NCBI RefSeq assembly: GCF_015207005.2
Contig: NZ_JADEXS020000001.1
Span: forward strand, 1,426,001 to 1,490,000
Direction of reading: 5' to 3'
DNA length: 64,000 nucleotides
Source of the DNA: Desmonostoc muscorum LEGE 12446
Lineage (GTDB): Bacteria; Cyanobacteriota; Cyanobacteriia; Cyanobacteriales; Nostocaceae
The position numbers and the translations under genes are program-made. Positions 14,490 through 21,923 of the stretch are shown piece by piece. The notes under the pieces are model-generated. The model worked only from the letters and a program-made list of their open reading frames with translations. It was not told the origin of the DNA and made no database searches. Position 1 is the stretch's first letter. The number at the start of each line of letters is the position of its first letter.

Positions 14490-15452
14490 CTAAACTGTAA
14501 AAAAGTCTTCTTCTGCCCAAGGTGGTGCTGCATCTTTTGCCACCATTGTGAGTAAGGCGTAGTCTTTTTTGTTGACTCCTGGCGGTAATTCTTTAGGAAC
14601 CCCCATGACTGTTTGGGTTTTAAATACGGTTCCTGGTTTGAGGTCAAAAAAGGGAAATTCTGGTTCTGTGCAACCTAAACAAGGCATTCCGGCGCGGGTT
14701 TTGGAGGAGACGCGATTCCATAGGATGCGGTTGCAGGAGGAATGGGTCATGGGACCGCGACAACCCAAATCATAAAATAGGCAGCCTTTACGCTGACCAA
14801 ATTCGGCGGTTGATGCTTTGTAGGCAAAGTGGACGTTGCGGGTACAACCTGTTTGGGTGTAGGTGTTGAAGAAGGTTTGAGGACGATGCAGTTCATCCAA
14901 AGCTATGTCGGCGATGCGTCCGGTGGCGATCGCCACTAATATCTGCGTAATCCAATCGGGATGTGCGGGACATCCAGGTATGTTAATTACTGGTAATCCG
15001 GCTTGGGAGACGAAATCTTTGCCTAAAAAGCCACCTTCTTGACGCTTGAGATACTGCAAGCCTTCCGATTCGCTGGGGTTGGGTGACATGGCGGGAATTC
15101 CTCCCCAGGTGGCACAGTCGCCCACAGCGACGATAAATTGGGCAACTTTGGCCAGATCTGCTAACCAATCTTTCATGGGGCGATCGGCAAACCGATTCCA
15201 TTCGCCAGTGCCATTGGGCGCGTTGACAACGCTGCCTTCAAATACCAAAATATCTAGGGGAATTGTGCCAGAAATGCAATCCCGCAGCAGTGCTTGTAAG
15301 TTATCGCCTAATTCCAATCCTAAGGATGGATGCCAAAGTATCTTGATGCCAAAGTCGGCAATTAAATCGCAGACCGTCGGTTCTTCGGCGTTGAGAAATG
15401 ACATGGTGTTGCCTGAACAAGCACCACCTTGTAGCCATAGTACGTTAGTCAT
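14490..15452 (-). CDS. hupS: hupS, uptake [NiFe]-hydrogenase small subunit
   Basis: HupS holds the three Fe-S clusters that carry electrons from the NiFe site. The 320-residue length and absence of a Tat signal peptide are normal for cyanobacterial HupS (group 2a). Visible cluster regions are the N-terminal LWLQGGACSGNTMSF, GDCATWGGIPAM, VINIPGCPAHPDWI and the C-terminal run with CTRNVHF, CLFYDLGCRGP, SSCNRI and GMPCLGCTEPEFPFF. It is the first gene of hupSL. No obvious NtcA box (GTAN8TAC) was found by eye in the 300 bp upstream. Confidence 0.97.
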   Translation of the reverse strand: MTNVLWLQGGACSGNTMSFLNAEEPTVCDLIADFGIKILWHPSLGLELGDNLQALLRDCISGTIPLDILVFEGSVVNAPNGTGEWNRFADRPMKDWLADLAKVAQFIVAVGDCATWGGIPAMSPNPSESEGLQYLKRQEGGFLGKDFVSQAGLPVINIPGCPAHPDWITQILVAIATGRIADIALDELHRPQTFFNTYTQTGCTRNVHFAYKASTAEFGQRKGCLFYDLGCRGPMTHSSCNRILWNRVSSKTRAGMPCLGCTEPEFPFFDLKPGTVFKTQTVMGVPKELPPGVNKKDYALLTMVAKDAAPPWAEEDFFTV

Positions 15453-15884
15453 AGGCTATGTATTTTCTATTGTTTCCCATGCATGATGTAGGTGATAATG
15501 CTTGTAAAGTCTCACCTGCTTATCAATATTTGTTTTTTAATACTAAGATAGTTTTTTCTTTAATTCACTTTCATTAAAAAAGAATTAATTATTAACAATA
15601 ACTGAGATTTAATTAAGATTATTTTAAAGGGACATATCTGTTATATATGTAACATATTGAAGAAATAAAAATAGTAAAAATAAAATTGCTTTTTGGTTTT
15701 CACTCCTGGCATTAAACAACCTAACATTGCCTAACTTATTGCGGTTAAAAATATGAAATTATTAATAACAATTACTGCCAATTATCAATCCGTGCGAAAG
15801 TATGAGTATTTTAATACCATTTCACGAAATACCTGATACAGATACATAGCTAGGGGCGTACATCGCCCCTCCCCTTACCAAGGG
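15453..15884. other. hupS upstream region
   Basis: About 430 AT-rich, gene-free bases that must contain the hupSL promoter (minus strand). Runs such as TTAATTATTAACAATAAC and TTATATATGTAACAT occur, but no operator is clear enough to call. Confidence 0.45.
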
Positions 15885-16041
15885 GCTACGGTGTACACAC
15901 AAGTTTGAAGCAGCTTAAAAACCTGGATTTTACCCCACCCTAACCCTCCCCGATGGATTGGGGAGGGAACTGGATTTCCGGCTTCCCCCCTTTCCAAGGG
16001 GGGATTGAGGGGGGTAATTCGACTTGTGTGTACACCGTAGC
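15885..16041. mobile_element. MITE-like element with about 24-bp terminal inverted repeats
   Basis: The left end GCTACGGTGTACACACAAGT (15885-15904, continuing TTGAA) is repeated in inverse orientation at the right end (16018-16041, ending ACACCGTAGC). About 157 bp in total, with no coding frame. The interior is GC-rich and itself hairpin-prone (CCTCCCC/GGGGAGG; CCCCCCTTTCC/GGGGGG). Size, terminal repeats and lack of coding capacity suit a non-autonomous transposable element. No transposase or clear target duplication is visible. Confidence 0.75.
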
Positions 16042-16061
16042 TCAGCTATATATTAGTTGTT

Positions 16062-16283
16062 TTAAGATTTTGGTTGTGCAGCTTGCCTAACAACTTGTTC
16101 GTCCAAGCCTAAGGCTTGAGCTATCTGCTCAATACTGAACCCAAACGCTAATAACTGGGGTATCGTTTCTAACTTACCTTCTTGCTTAGCTTCTTCAAAA
16201 ACTTCTTGCTTACCTTCTTTTTTACCTTCTTCAAAAACATCTTGGAAAAATCTAGTTTGCCTCAAGTCATTTAATTCAAACAT
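16062..16283 (-). CDS. short C-terminal Rpn-type ORF (remnant of duplicated gene)
   Basis: A 73-residue protein that matches the last 85 residues of the Rpn-family protein encoded next to it (16377-17228): MFELNDLRQTRFFQDVF, then KEGKQE-type repeats, then LETIPQLLAFGFSIEQIAQ and VVRQAAQPKS. Upstream, homology to the full gene continues in frame (ETILIYK) but is broken by a TAG where the intact copy has Gln. An AGGAGGAG stands 6-9 bp before the ATG, so the short ORF should be translated. It is either decay of a duplicate or a retained short form comparable to RpnS. Confidence 0.65.
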   Translation of the reverse strand: MFELNDLRQTRFFQDVFEEGKKEGKQEVFEEAKQEGKLETIPQLLAFGFSIEQIAQALGLDEQVVRQAAQPKS

Positions 16284-16350
16284 TTTTCCGATCTCCTCCT
16301 AGCTCAATTGCAGGAACTTGTAGATTAATATCGTCTCTATTCAAGGCACT
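16284..16350 (-). pseudogene. 5' remnant of the duplicated Rpn gene
   Basis: In frame with the short ORF, the segment ETILIYKFLQLS followed by a stop aligns with ETILIYKLPRLTQ of the intact neighbour. The earlier part of the gene is absent. This shows that the 73-residue ORF derives from a full-length copy. Confidence 0.6.
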
Positions 16351-16376
16351 GTTAAGCCTTCGCGCACCCTATTGTT

Positions 16377-16634
16377 TTAAGATTTTGGTTGTGCAGCTTG
16401 TCTAACAAGTTGTTCGTCCAAACCTAACACTTGAGCTATCTGCTCAATACTTAAACCCAGCCCTAATAACTGAGGTATCGTTTCTAACTTACCTTCTTGT
16501 TTACCTTCTTGTCTACCTTCTTGTCTACCTTCTTGTCTACCTTCTTCTCTACCTTCTTGTTTGCCTTCTTGTTTACCTTCTGCAAAAACATCTTGGTAAA
16601 ATCTAGTTTGCTTTAACTCATTTAATCCAAACAT
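16377..16634 (-). CDS. possible internal short product of the Rpn gene (RpnS-like)
   Basis: The internal ATG at 16634 begins MFGLNELKQTRFYQDVF and gives 85 residues in frame with the nuclease gene. AGGAGGAG ends about 9 bp before it. In E. coli, Rpn genes encode a C-terminal short form that inhibits the full-length nuclease. The codons providing the Shine-Dalgarno also encode EEIGK, so the signal could be coincidental. The neighbouring duplicate keeps exactly this short ORF and its Shine-Dalgarno. Confidence 0.45.
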   Translation of the reverse strand: MFGLNELKQTRFYQDVFAEGKQEGKQEGREEGRQEGRQEGRQEGKQEGKLETIPQLLGLGLSIEQIAQVLGLDEQLVRQAAQPKS

Positions 16635-17228
16635 TTTTCCTATCTCCTCCTGGGTCAATCGCGGCAACTTGTAAATTAATATCGTCTCTATCAATTGTAT
16701 AATTTCCCTAATAGTAGCGACATCTGGGATTTGCTGTCGGGCACTGTTGACTATTTCTATAGCTTTTGTTGTCGCAGTTGATTCAGGTTCAACGATCAGC
16801 TTAACTGTTTGTATGCCGATTGATGATGCTTCTATTGAGCTTAATTCGTCAAGATAGACGAGAGTCACTCGTTGTGAGTTGAGTATTTCTGTATATCTTT
16901 CGGTATTTCCAGTATCAACGCTGCGGTTCGGGAAGATGACAACACCACGCCAATTGTTAGTTAATTCGGTTTTGTCGAGATAGTTAAAGATTTCGGTGAA
17001 TAAACATGAGTATAATTTTTTGTCTGGTTGAAATTGGACTTCGGCAAAATAAATCGGTAAGTCTGGTGTATTTGGCAGGAATACGCCATCGATTCTAAAT
17101 GCCAGTTGTTTGACTTCCACTGAGGAAAATTGATAAGCACTAGCTAATTGTGCTGGTTGGTTAATCAGTTCAAAGAAAGTGCTGGGGATACTTTGGAAGA
17201 TGCGATAAAAGATACTGTCTGTTTTCAA
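16377..17228 (-). CDS. Rpn-family nuclease/putative transposase (DUF2887)
   Basis: A 283-residue protein of the Rpn/YhgA-like PD-(D/E)XK superfamily (recombination-promoting nucleases, some with anti-phage action). The catalytic core lies in residues ~45-130: D in FRIDGVFLPN and the E-x-Q motif in YFAEVQFQPDKK. Residues ~215-250 are a KQEG/RQEG repeat, then a helix-turn-like LSIEQIAQVLGLDEQLVRQ at the end. An internal ATG (16632-16634) is preceded by AGGAGGAG, so an 85-residue C-terminal product may also be made. Beside it lies a truncated duplicate. Activity is inferred from family. Confidence 0.85.
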   Translation of the reverse strand: MKTDSIFYRIFQSIPSTFFELINQPAQLASAYQFSSVEVKQLAFRIDGVFLPNTPDLPIYFAEVQFQPDKKLYSCLFTEIFNYLDKTELTNNWRGVVIFPNRSVDTGNTERYTEILNSQRVTLVYLDELSSIEASSIGIQTVKLIVEPESTATTKAIEIVNSARQQIPDVATIREIIQLIETILIYKLPRLTQEEIGKMFGLNELKQTRFYQDVFAEGKQEGKQEGREEGRQEGRQEGRQEGKQEGKLETIPQLLGLGLSIEQIAQVLGLDEQLVRQAAQPKS

Positions 17229-17793
17229 GGGAGCTTGTTCTACAATTGATAAACATATTTTACACCTCGGTGTTCATCTGCGTAGGCGTAGCCCGTCGTA
17301 GACATCGCTAACTCAAATTTGGCATCGAATCACTTTGATAATTAATGCCTTGATTCTATTTTTATTTGGTCGTAGTGCATTATCCAATGTCATAAAAGTT
17401 GCCTATAAAGATATTGCATATATGTATGTCAAGAATTCCATAAAGAATATTTGGATTGTGTTAGGTGATGATACAAAAAGTATTTTGAAAATATCAGGTG
17501 TTTAAAGCTGACATTAATATTGGCAATTTCCCCCTAGAATTTGAGAAATAGGGTGTTTTATATTTTAGGGATTGGAGATTAGGTATTGGAGATTGGGTAC
17601 TGGGTGCTGGGAAAACTTTTCCCTAATCCCCAGTCACCAGTCCCCAGTCCCTAATCCCTAAAGGGGAATTCCGCCAAAAGGACTCGAAGCCTGCGTAAAT
17701 CAGTATGGCCCGTGATGAGATGCCAAAGGGCGTCTTAATCATTCGTGGGTGTCAAGAGACTCAATACCCAATTGGCTAGAGTACGGCAGAGTT
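17229..17793. other. intergenic region upstream of the extended hyp operon
   Basis: About 560 bases between divergent genes. It holds one copy of the GCGTAGGCGTAGCCCGTCGTAG repeat (17279-17308) and an STRR array of GGGA.T/CCCCAGT units (17565-17665). A GTG at 17749 is in frame with the TPR gene and could extend it by 15 residues. No operator was recognised. Confidence 0.5.
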
Positions 17794-18768
17794 ATGACCC
17801 CTAGCATTACAGATTCAGCAGTGAAGGCTGCGATCGCGGCTGTTGCATCGGAGTCAGCCTCAGCAGATGAAAAAATCCAAATGCTGATTGAGATCGCCCA
17901 AGGCTTTCAAAAAAAGCCCAAAACAGCCCAAGATTTGCGGAATGCAGTTAGCTTGTATTACCGGGCTTATGAGATGTGTGGTGAGGAGTTCCCCCTATTA
18001 AAAGCCAGGGCGCAAGTGGGGATGTCAGGAACGTTACAGGCAATACCGGATGTTAGCACACAACTGCTGCTGCAAGCGAAAATCGGTTATGAAGAAGCGC
18101 TACCGATTTTACAACAATTAGCTTCGCCGGAGGAAGTGGCAGAGACACAGATGAATTTTGGGCTGGTCTTACAGTCACTTGTACCGTATAATTTAGCGCG
18201 GATAACTGATAGTATCCAAGCTTATCATGAGGCTTTGCGGGTATTTACATGGCAGGATTACCCGCAAGAATATGCCATTTTATACAACAATATTGCGATC
18301 GCTTATCTTTCCATGCCCTTAGCATCGGAACGGGAATACTTGCGTCAAGGGCTAGCAGTGCAATCATTTGAGGTGGCGCTAAAGCATATTAATCTGATTG
18401 ATCATCCCAGAGAATATGCGATGTTGCAAAATAATTTGGGTAACGCTTTGCAATATTTAGTGAGTTCCCATCCTGTGGAGAATAACTTAAGAGCGATCGT
18501 AGCTTATGACGAAGCCCTAAAAGTCCGTAACTCCAAAGATACACCCTTAGAGTACGCTAACACAATTTCCAACAAAGCCAACGCCTTATTCAACTTACCC
18601 GACGATCCAGAAAAACCAGAAGCTGGTAATCCTAAAAATCTCTTACAAGCGCGTGCATACTATCAACAAGCTTTAGAAATATTTGCCAAATCTGAACAGA
18701 TGGAACAAGCAGAAATAGTAACTAAAGCGTTACAAGACTTGGAATTAGAAATAGGGAATAGGGAATAG
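17794..18768 (+). CDS. TPR-repeat protein, first gene of extended hyp operon
   Basis: A protein of 324 residues built of tetratricopeptide-like repeats of the cyanobacterial type with PxExAxxxNNLGxA signatures: QEYAILYNNIAIAYL, REYAMLQNNLGNALQYL, LEYANTISNKANALF. These form protein-binding scaffolds. There is no signal peptide. I took the ATG at 17794; a GTG at 17749 is possible. A TPR gene is among the genes preceding hypF in Nostoc PCC 7120 (alr0689-alr0693 region), where the block is co-transcribed with hyp and suspected to help mature the small subunit HupS. That role is a hypothesis, not shown by sequence. Confidence 0.85.
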   Translation: MTPSITDSAVKAAIAAVASESASADEKIQMLIEIAQGFQKKPKTAQDLRNAVSLYYRAYEMCGEEFPLLKARAQVGMSGTLQAIPDVSTQLLLQAKIGYEEALPILQQLASPEEVAETQMNFGLVLQSLVPYNLARITDSIQAYHEALRVFTWQDYPQEYAILYNNIAIAYLSMPLASEREYLRQGLAVQSFEVALKHINLIDHPREYAMLQNNLGNALQYLVSSHPVENNLRAIVAYDEALKVRNSKDTPLEYANTISNKANALFNLPDDPEKPEAGNPKNLLQARAYYQQALEIFAKSEQMEQAEIVTKALQDLELEIGNRE

Positions 18769-18870
18769 GAAATAGGGAATAGGGAATAGGGCATGGGGCA
18801 TGGGGCATTGGGCGGGAGGGAAAGGTGAGAAGCTTTTTATAATCTCCTCACACTCCCTCATCTCCCTCAT
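18755..18870. repeat. STRR array (GGGAATA / CCCTCAT units)
   Basis: GGGAATA units run out of the 3' end of the TPR gene (18756-18795), followed by GGGGCAT units and then CTCCCTCAT-type units (18846-18885). They lie inside the presumed operon. Confidence 0.8.
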
Positions 18871-18919
18871 CCCCCTCATCTCCCCACTCCCCTAACTTAA
18901 TTAAGGAGAAAAACAGAGA

Positions 18920-19186
18920 ATGCAAGAAATTTTGACAAGCCAGACTATCAGAGATTTTCTCACAAGTTTAGCAGCAGGTGATCTGAACATAGCAACAGGA
19001 TTAGTTTGGCTAGTCACGGCAACAGTCTTATCTATGATTGGCGGTGCGATTGGCGGGATGCTATTAGCTGGAAAAGATATAGGTTATCAGTTCTCAGCAA
19101 TGCTTGGTGCCTTATTTGCTCCTGCTGGCGTAATTCCCGCCATTATTTTAGGGTTAGTCATACTAAATTTATTGACAAATTATTAG
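18920..19186 (+). CDS. small membrane protein (hyp-operon associated)
   Basis: A protein of 88 residues with two strong membrane segments: about 26-50 (GLVWLVTATVLSMIGGAIGGMLL) and 60-85 (MLGALFAPAGVIPAIILGLVILNLL), joined by a short polar loop GKDIGYQ. A glycine-zipper-like pattern IGGAIGGMLLAG is notable. It resembles the small proteins encoded ahead of hypF in Nostoc hyp operons. AAGGAG lies before the ATG. The function is unknown; a membrane partner of hydrogenase maturation or of HupSL is inferred from context only. Confidence 0.75.
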   Translation: MQEILTSQTIRDFLTSLAAGDLNIATGLVWLVTATVLSMIGGAIGGMLLAGKDIGYQFSAMLGALFAPAGVIPAIILGLVILNLLTNY

Positions 19187-19194
19187 GAGTAAAC

Positions 19195-19419
19195 ATGTTA
19201 GAAATTGGGTGGTTTTCTGCCAAGTTGTTTTTCAAGGGAAAGCTACTGCGCGACCCCATATATTTTATCCAGCGAACTGCTATTGCTACTGCTGTAGGTT
19301 CGCTACTGCTAGTGTTATTTGCACAAGCCGAAATTCCCTTCTGCTTACCAGTAACATTATCTAGCTTAGTGACAGGCATGATTATGCCATTTCTCCTCAA
19401 AGATTTCAAAATGAAGTGA
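19195..19419 (+). CDS. second small membrane protein (hyp-operon associated)
   Basis: A protein of 74 residues from the ATG at 19195, which has AGGAG 6 bp upstream. Two membrane segments are likely: about 27-43 (IATAVGSLLLVLFAQAE) and 49-68 (LPVTLSSLVTGMIMPFLL), with a basic C-terminus KDFKMK. It starts 8 bp after the first small membrane gene, so the two are presumably made together. No family is recognised. Confidence 0.72.
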   Translation: MLEIGWFSAKLFFKGKLLRDPIYFIQRTAIATAVGSLLLVLFAQAEIPFCLPVTLSSLVTGMIMPFLLKDFKMK

Positions 19420-19530
19420 ATTGTCATTGGTCATTGGTCATTTTAAAATAACCAATGCCCTACGCCCAAAATTGGGTTTGCAATTTTAGATTGTTCAATC
19501 CAAAATCCAAAATCCAAAATCTAAAATTCC

Positions 19531-20379
19531 ATGTCCAACCTTGAAGAATTAGTTCAGGAAATTAACCGCTTTGAGGCAATTATATCCGAGTGGGATGAAA
19601 GCCAACGGTGTGTAGCAGTAGGCTTAAAAAGAGCAATTGAAGCTTTGCACAAAGCAGCATTGACTAATTTGATTAAAAACCTAAAACAAGAATCAATGCC
19701 AGCTTTGCGTCATGCTGTTAGTGATGAAGTAGTATATGCAGTATTGCTTTATCACGAATTAGTTAAACCACCAAAACCACCACTAGCGGAGCGCATTCAG
19801 ACAGCCCTTGAAGAAGTTCGCCCAGGGCTAAAAAGCCATAACGGGGATATAGAATTAGTGGAAATTAAACCACCAGATACAGTAGAAGTTAGGTTAATAG
19901 GAACTTGCAGCAGTTGTCCAGCTTCTACTTTAACTTTATCTCAGGGAGTAGAACAAGCAATTAAAAACCATTGTCCTGAAATCACCAAGGTTATCGCTGT
20001 CAATCATAACTCTACTGTTAATACTGCAAATTCTAGTTTAATCAGTCCATTTTCTGGGCGATTAACTTCTACTTGGATAAAAGTAGCAACTCTCGAACAA
20101 GTTCCTGAATTAGGTGTGTTAGCAGTACAACTTGCTGGTACTTCGCTAATTTTACATCGCCAAGGTGTTAAGTTTACTTGTTACCGTAATGCTTGCGCTC
20201 ATCTAGGCAATCCTTTGGAAGATGGTAAGGTTGAAAATGGTATTCTTACTTGTCCTTACCACGGATTTCAGTACAATTTAGAGAGGGGTGAATGTTTAAC
20301 TGCACCTGATGTTTCGCTTCAGTCATATCCAGTAAAGATTAAAGGTGATAAGGTCTTTGTGAAACTGCAAAAATTTTGA
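19531..20379 (+). CDS. NifU-like plus Rieske fusion protein
   Basis: A 282-residue fusion. Residues ~85-150 are a NifU C-terminal (Nfu) domain with the CSSC pair in LIGTCSSCPASTLTLS, expected to carry or transfer an Fe-S cluster. Residues ~175-282 are a Rieske [2Fe-2S] domain with both ligand pairs, C-x-H in NACAHLGNPLEDG and C-x2-H in TCPYHGFQYN. The N-terminal ~80 residues are helical. The combination of an Fe-S carrier and an Fe-S electron carrier just before hypF suggests a part in supplying clusters to HupS or in electron transfer; this is inference. It matches the gene in the same place in other Nostoc hyp operons. Confidence 0.88.
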   Translation: MSNLEELVQEINRFEAIISEWDESQRCVAVGLKRAIEALHKAALTNLIKNLKQESMPALRHAVSDEVVYAVLLYHELVKPPKPPLAERIQTALEEVRPGLKSHNGDIELVEIKPPDTVEVRLIGTCSSCPASTLTLSQGVEQAIKNHCPEITKVIAVNHNSTVNTANSSLISPFSGRLTSTWIKVATLEQVPELGVLAVQLAGTSLILHRQGVKFTCYRNACAHLGNPLEDGKVENGILTCPYHGFQYNLERGECLTAPDVSLQSYPVKIKGDKVFVKLQKF

Positions 20380-20670
20380 CATATATGGGACTTACTCAAG
20401 TGTCATATTTTTGTTCGTAGAGGTTGAAATAATTCAAAAGTCAAGAGTCAAAAACCGAAAATTTTTACTCTTGACTGTGAACTGAATTATACCTGCGATC
20501 GCATTTATCAATTTTTTTCTCACGCAGAGGCGCAGAAAGGAGAACTCAAAGAAAGACTTTTGTAAAAAGTTCATTGATTATTTTATATCAAAAACCTCAT
20601 AATGTTACTGTTGTTACATGCTGTTAAGGATTAATGTTTTTAAATATTTATCAGCCTCTATTTGCGGTTC

Positions 20671-21882
20671 ATGGATATCCCAATTACAATTCATCCCATA
20701 TCACAATTACCGCCAGAAGCAACAGCAATTCCTCAAAGCTTACCTTTTTCATCTCAGGGTGCAGAGGTAATTTTAGGTAATATTATTCAAGCAGAACAAT
20801 TAGTGATACCTGTAGCACCCAGTCCGACTACAATGTTTGGGCCTCGTGGTGCTTGTTTGTTTTCAAATGGGCTATTGTGGGTGTCAGATACAGGACATCA
20901 TCGATTATTGGGATGGCGGAATTTACCTACTCAAGATAGTCAAGCAGCTGATTGGGTAATTGGGCAACCTGACTTTTATCATGAAGGACAAAATGCTAAA
21001 GGTACAATTGGAAGAAGTACTTTAAATGTACCAACTGGTATTTGTAGTTGTGGCGAAGGTTTAGCTGTGGCAGATGCTTGGAATCATAGAGTTTTAATTT
21101 GGAAAAATTTACCACAGGATAGTAATGTACCAGCAGATTTGGTATTAGGACAAGTTAATTTTATTGATAACGAACCAAATAGGGGAACTCAACAAGCATC
21201 TGCCAGTACAATGCATTGGCCTTATGGTGTTTTATATCATCAAGGACAGCTATTTGTTGCTGATACAGGAAATCGCAGGGTATTAATTTGGCATCAATTA
21301 CCAACAGAAAATGGGCAACCTGCTGATTTAGTTTTGGGACAACCAGATATGATATCTCGCAATGAAAATGGCGGTGGTTCTCCAACCGCAGCGAGTATGC
21401 GTTGGTGTCACGACATCACTTTTTGGGGAGAAAATCTGGTTGTCAGCGATGCGGGCAATAACCGTGTCATGATTTGGCAAGGAATACCCACGGAAAATAA
21501 TACTCCTTGTGCAGTGGTTTTAGGGCAAAAAAACTTTAATTGTGTGGAAATGAATCAAGGGGTTTATTATCCTAATGCTAGTAGCTTGAGTATGCCTTAT
21601 GGTGTTGGAATAGCTGGGGAGTGGTTAGTAGTTGCGGATACTGCAAATTCTCGGCTGTTAGGATGGAGAAAGCCAGAATCAATTTTATCACTGCAAGGTG
21701 CAACGGCAGATGCCATTACCGGACAAATGAATTTTCAAAGTAAAGGTGAAAATCGGAATTTTGGATTACCAAAACGAGATAGTTTCAATTGGTGTTACGG
21801 CATAAAAATTTGTGGCAAGACGGCAGTAATAGCTGATTCTGGAAATAATCGAATTTTGCTGTGGCAGTTTAATAATTCGTAA
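20671..21882 (+). CDS. NHL-repeat beta-propeller protein
   Basis: A 403-residue protein with five to six NHL-type repeats of the form L.V.DTGN.RVLIW...P: LWVSDTGHHRLLGW, LAVADAWNHRVLIW, LFVADTGNRRVLIW, LVVSDAGNNRVMIW, LVVADTANSRLLGW, AVIADSGNNRILLW. Between blades a recurring ADLVLGQ segment is seen. This forms a beta-propeller likely used for protein binding. No signal peptide is obvious. It lies between the NifU-Rieske gene and hypF; a scaffold role in hydrogenase assembly is possible. I took the ATG at 20671 rather than the in-frame TTG at 20662. Confidence 0.88.
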   Translation: MDIPITIHPISQLPPEATAIPQSLPFSSQGAEVILGNIIQAEQLVIPVAPSPTTMFGPRGACLFSNGLLWVSDTGHHRLLGWRNLPTQDSQAADWVIGQPDFYHEGQNAKGTIGRSTLNVPTGICSCGEGLAVADAWNHRVLIWKNLPQDSNVPADLVLGQVNFIDNEPNRGTQQASASTMHWPYGVLYHQGQLFVADTGNRRVLIWHQLPTENGQPADLVLGQPDMISRNENGGGSPTAASMRWCHDITFWGENLVVSDAGNNRVMIWQGIPTENNTPCAVVLGQKNFNCVEMNQGVYYPNASSLSMPYGVGIAGEWLVVADTANSRLLGWRKPESILSLQGATADAITGQMNFQSKGENRNFGLPKRDSFNWCYGIKICGKTAVIADSGNNRILLWQFNNS

Positions 21883-21906
21883 TTCGTAATTCGTAATTCG
21901 TAATTT
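21874..21906. repeat. STRR heptamer array (AATTCGT)n overlapping a stop codon
   Basis: About four copies of AATTCGT. The first copy supplies the last codons and stop of the NHL gene (NNS-TAA), and the array ends 18 bp before hypF. The unit is the complement of that at 944-975. Confidence 0.85.
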
Positions 21907-21923
21907 TTGCAAGTCAAATTTAT

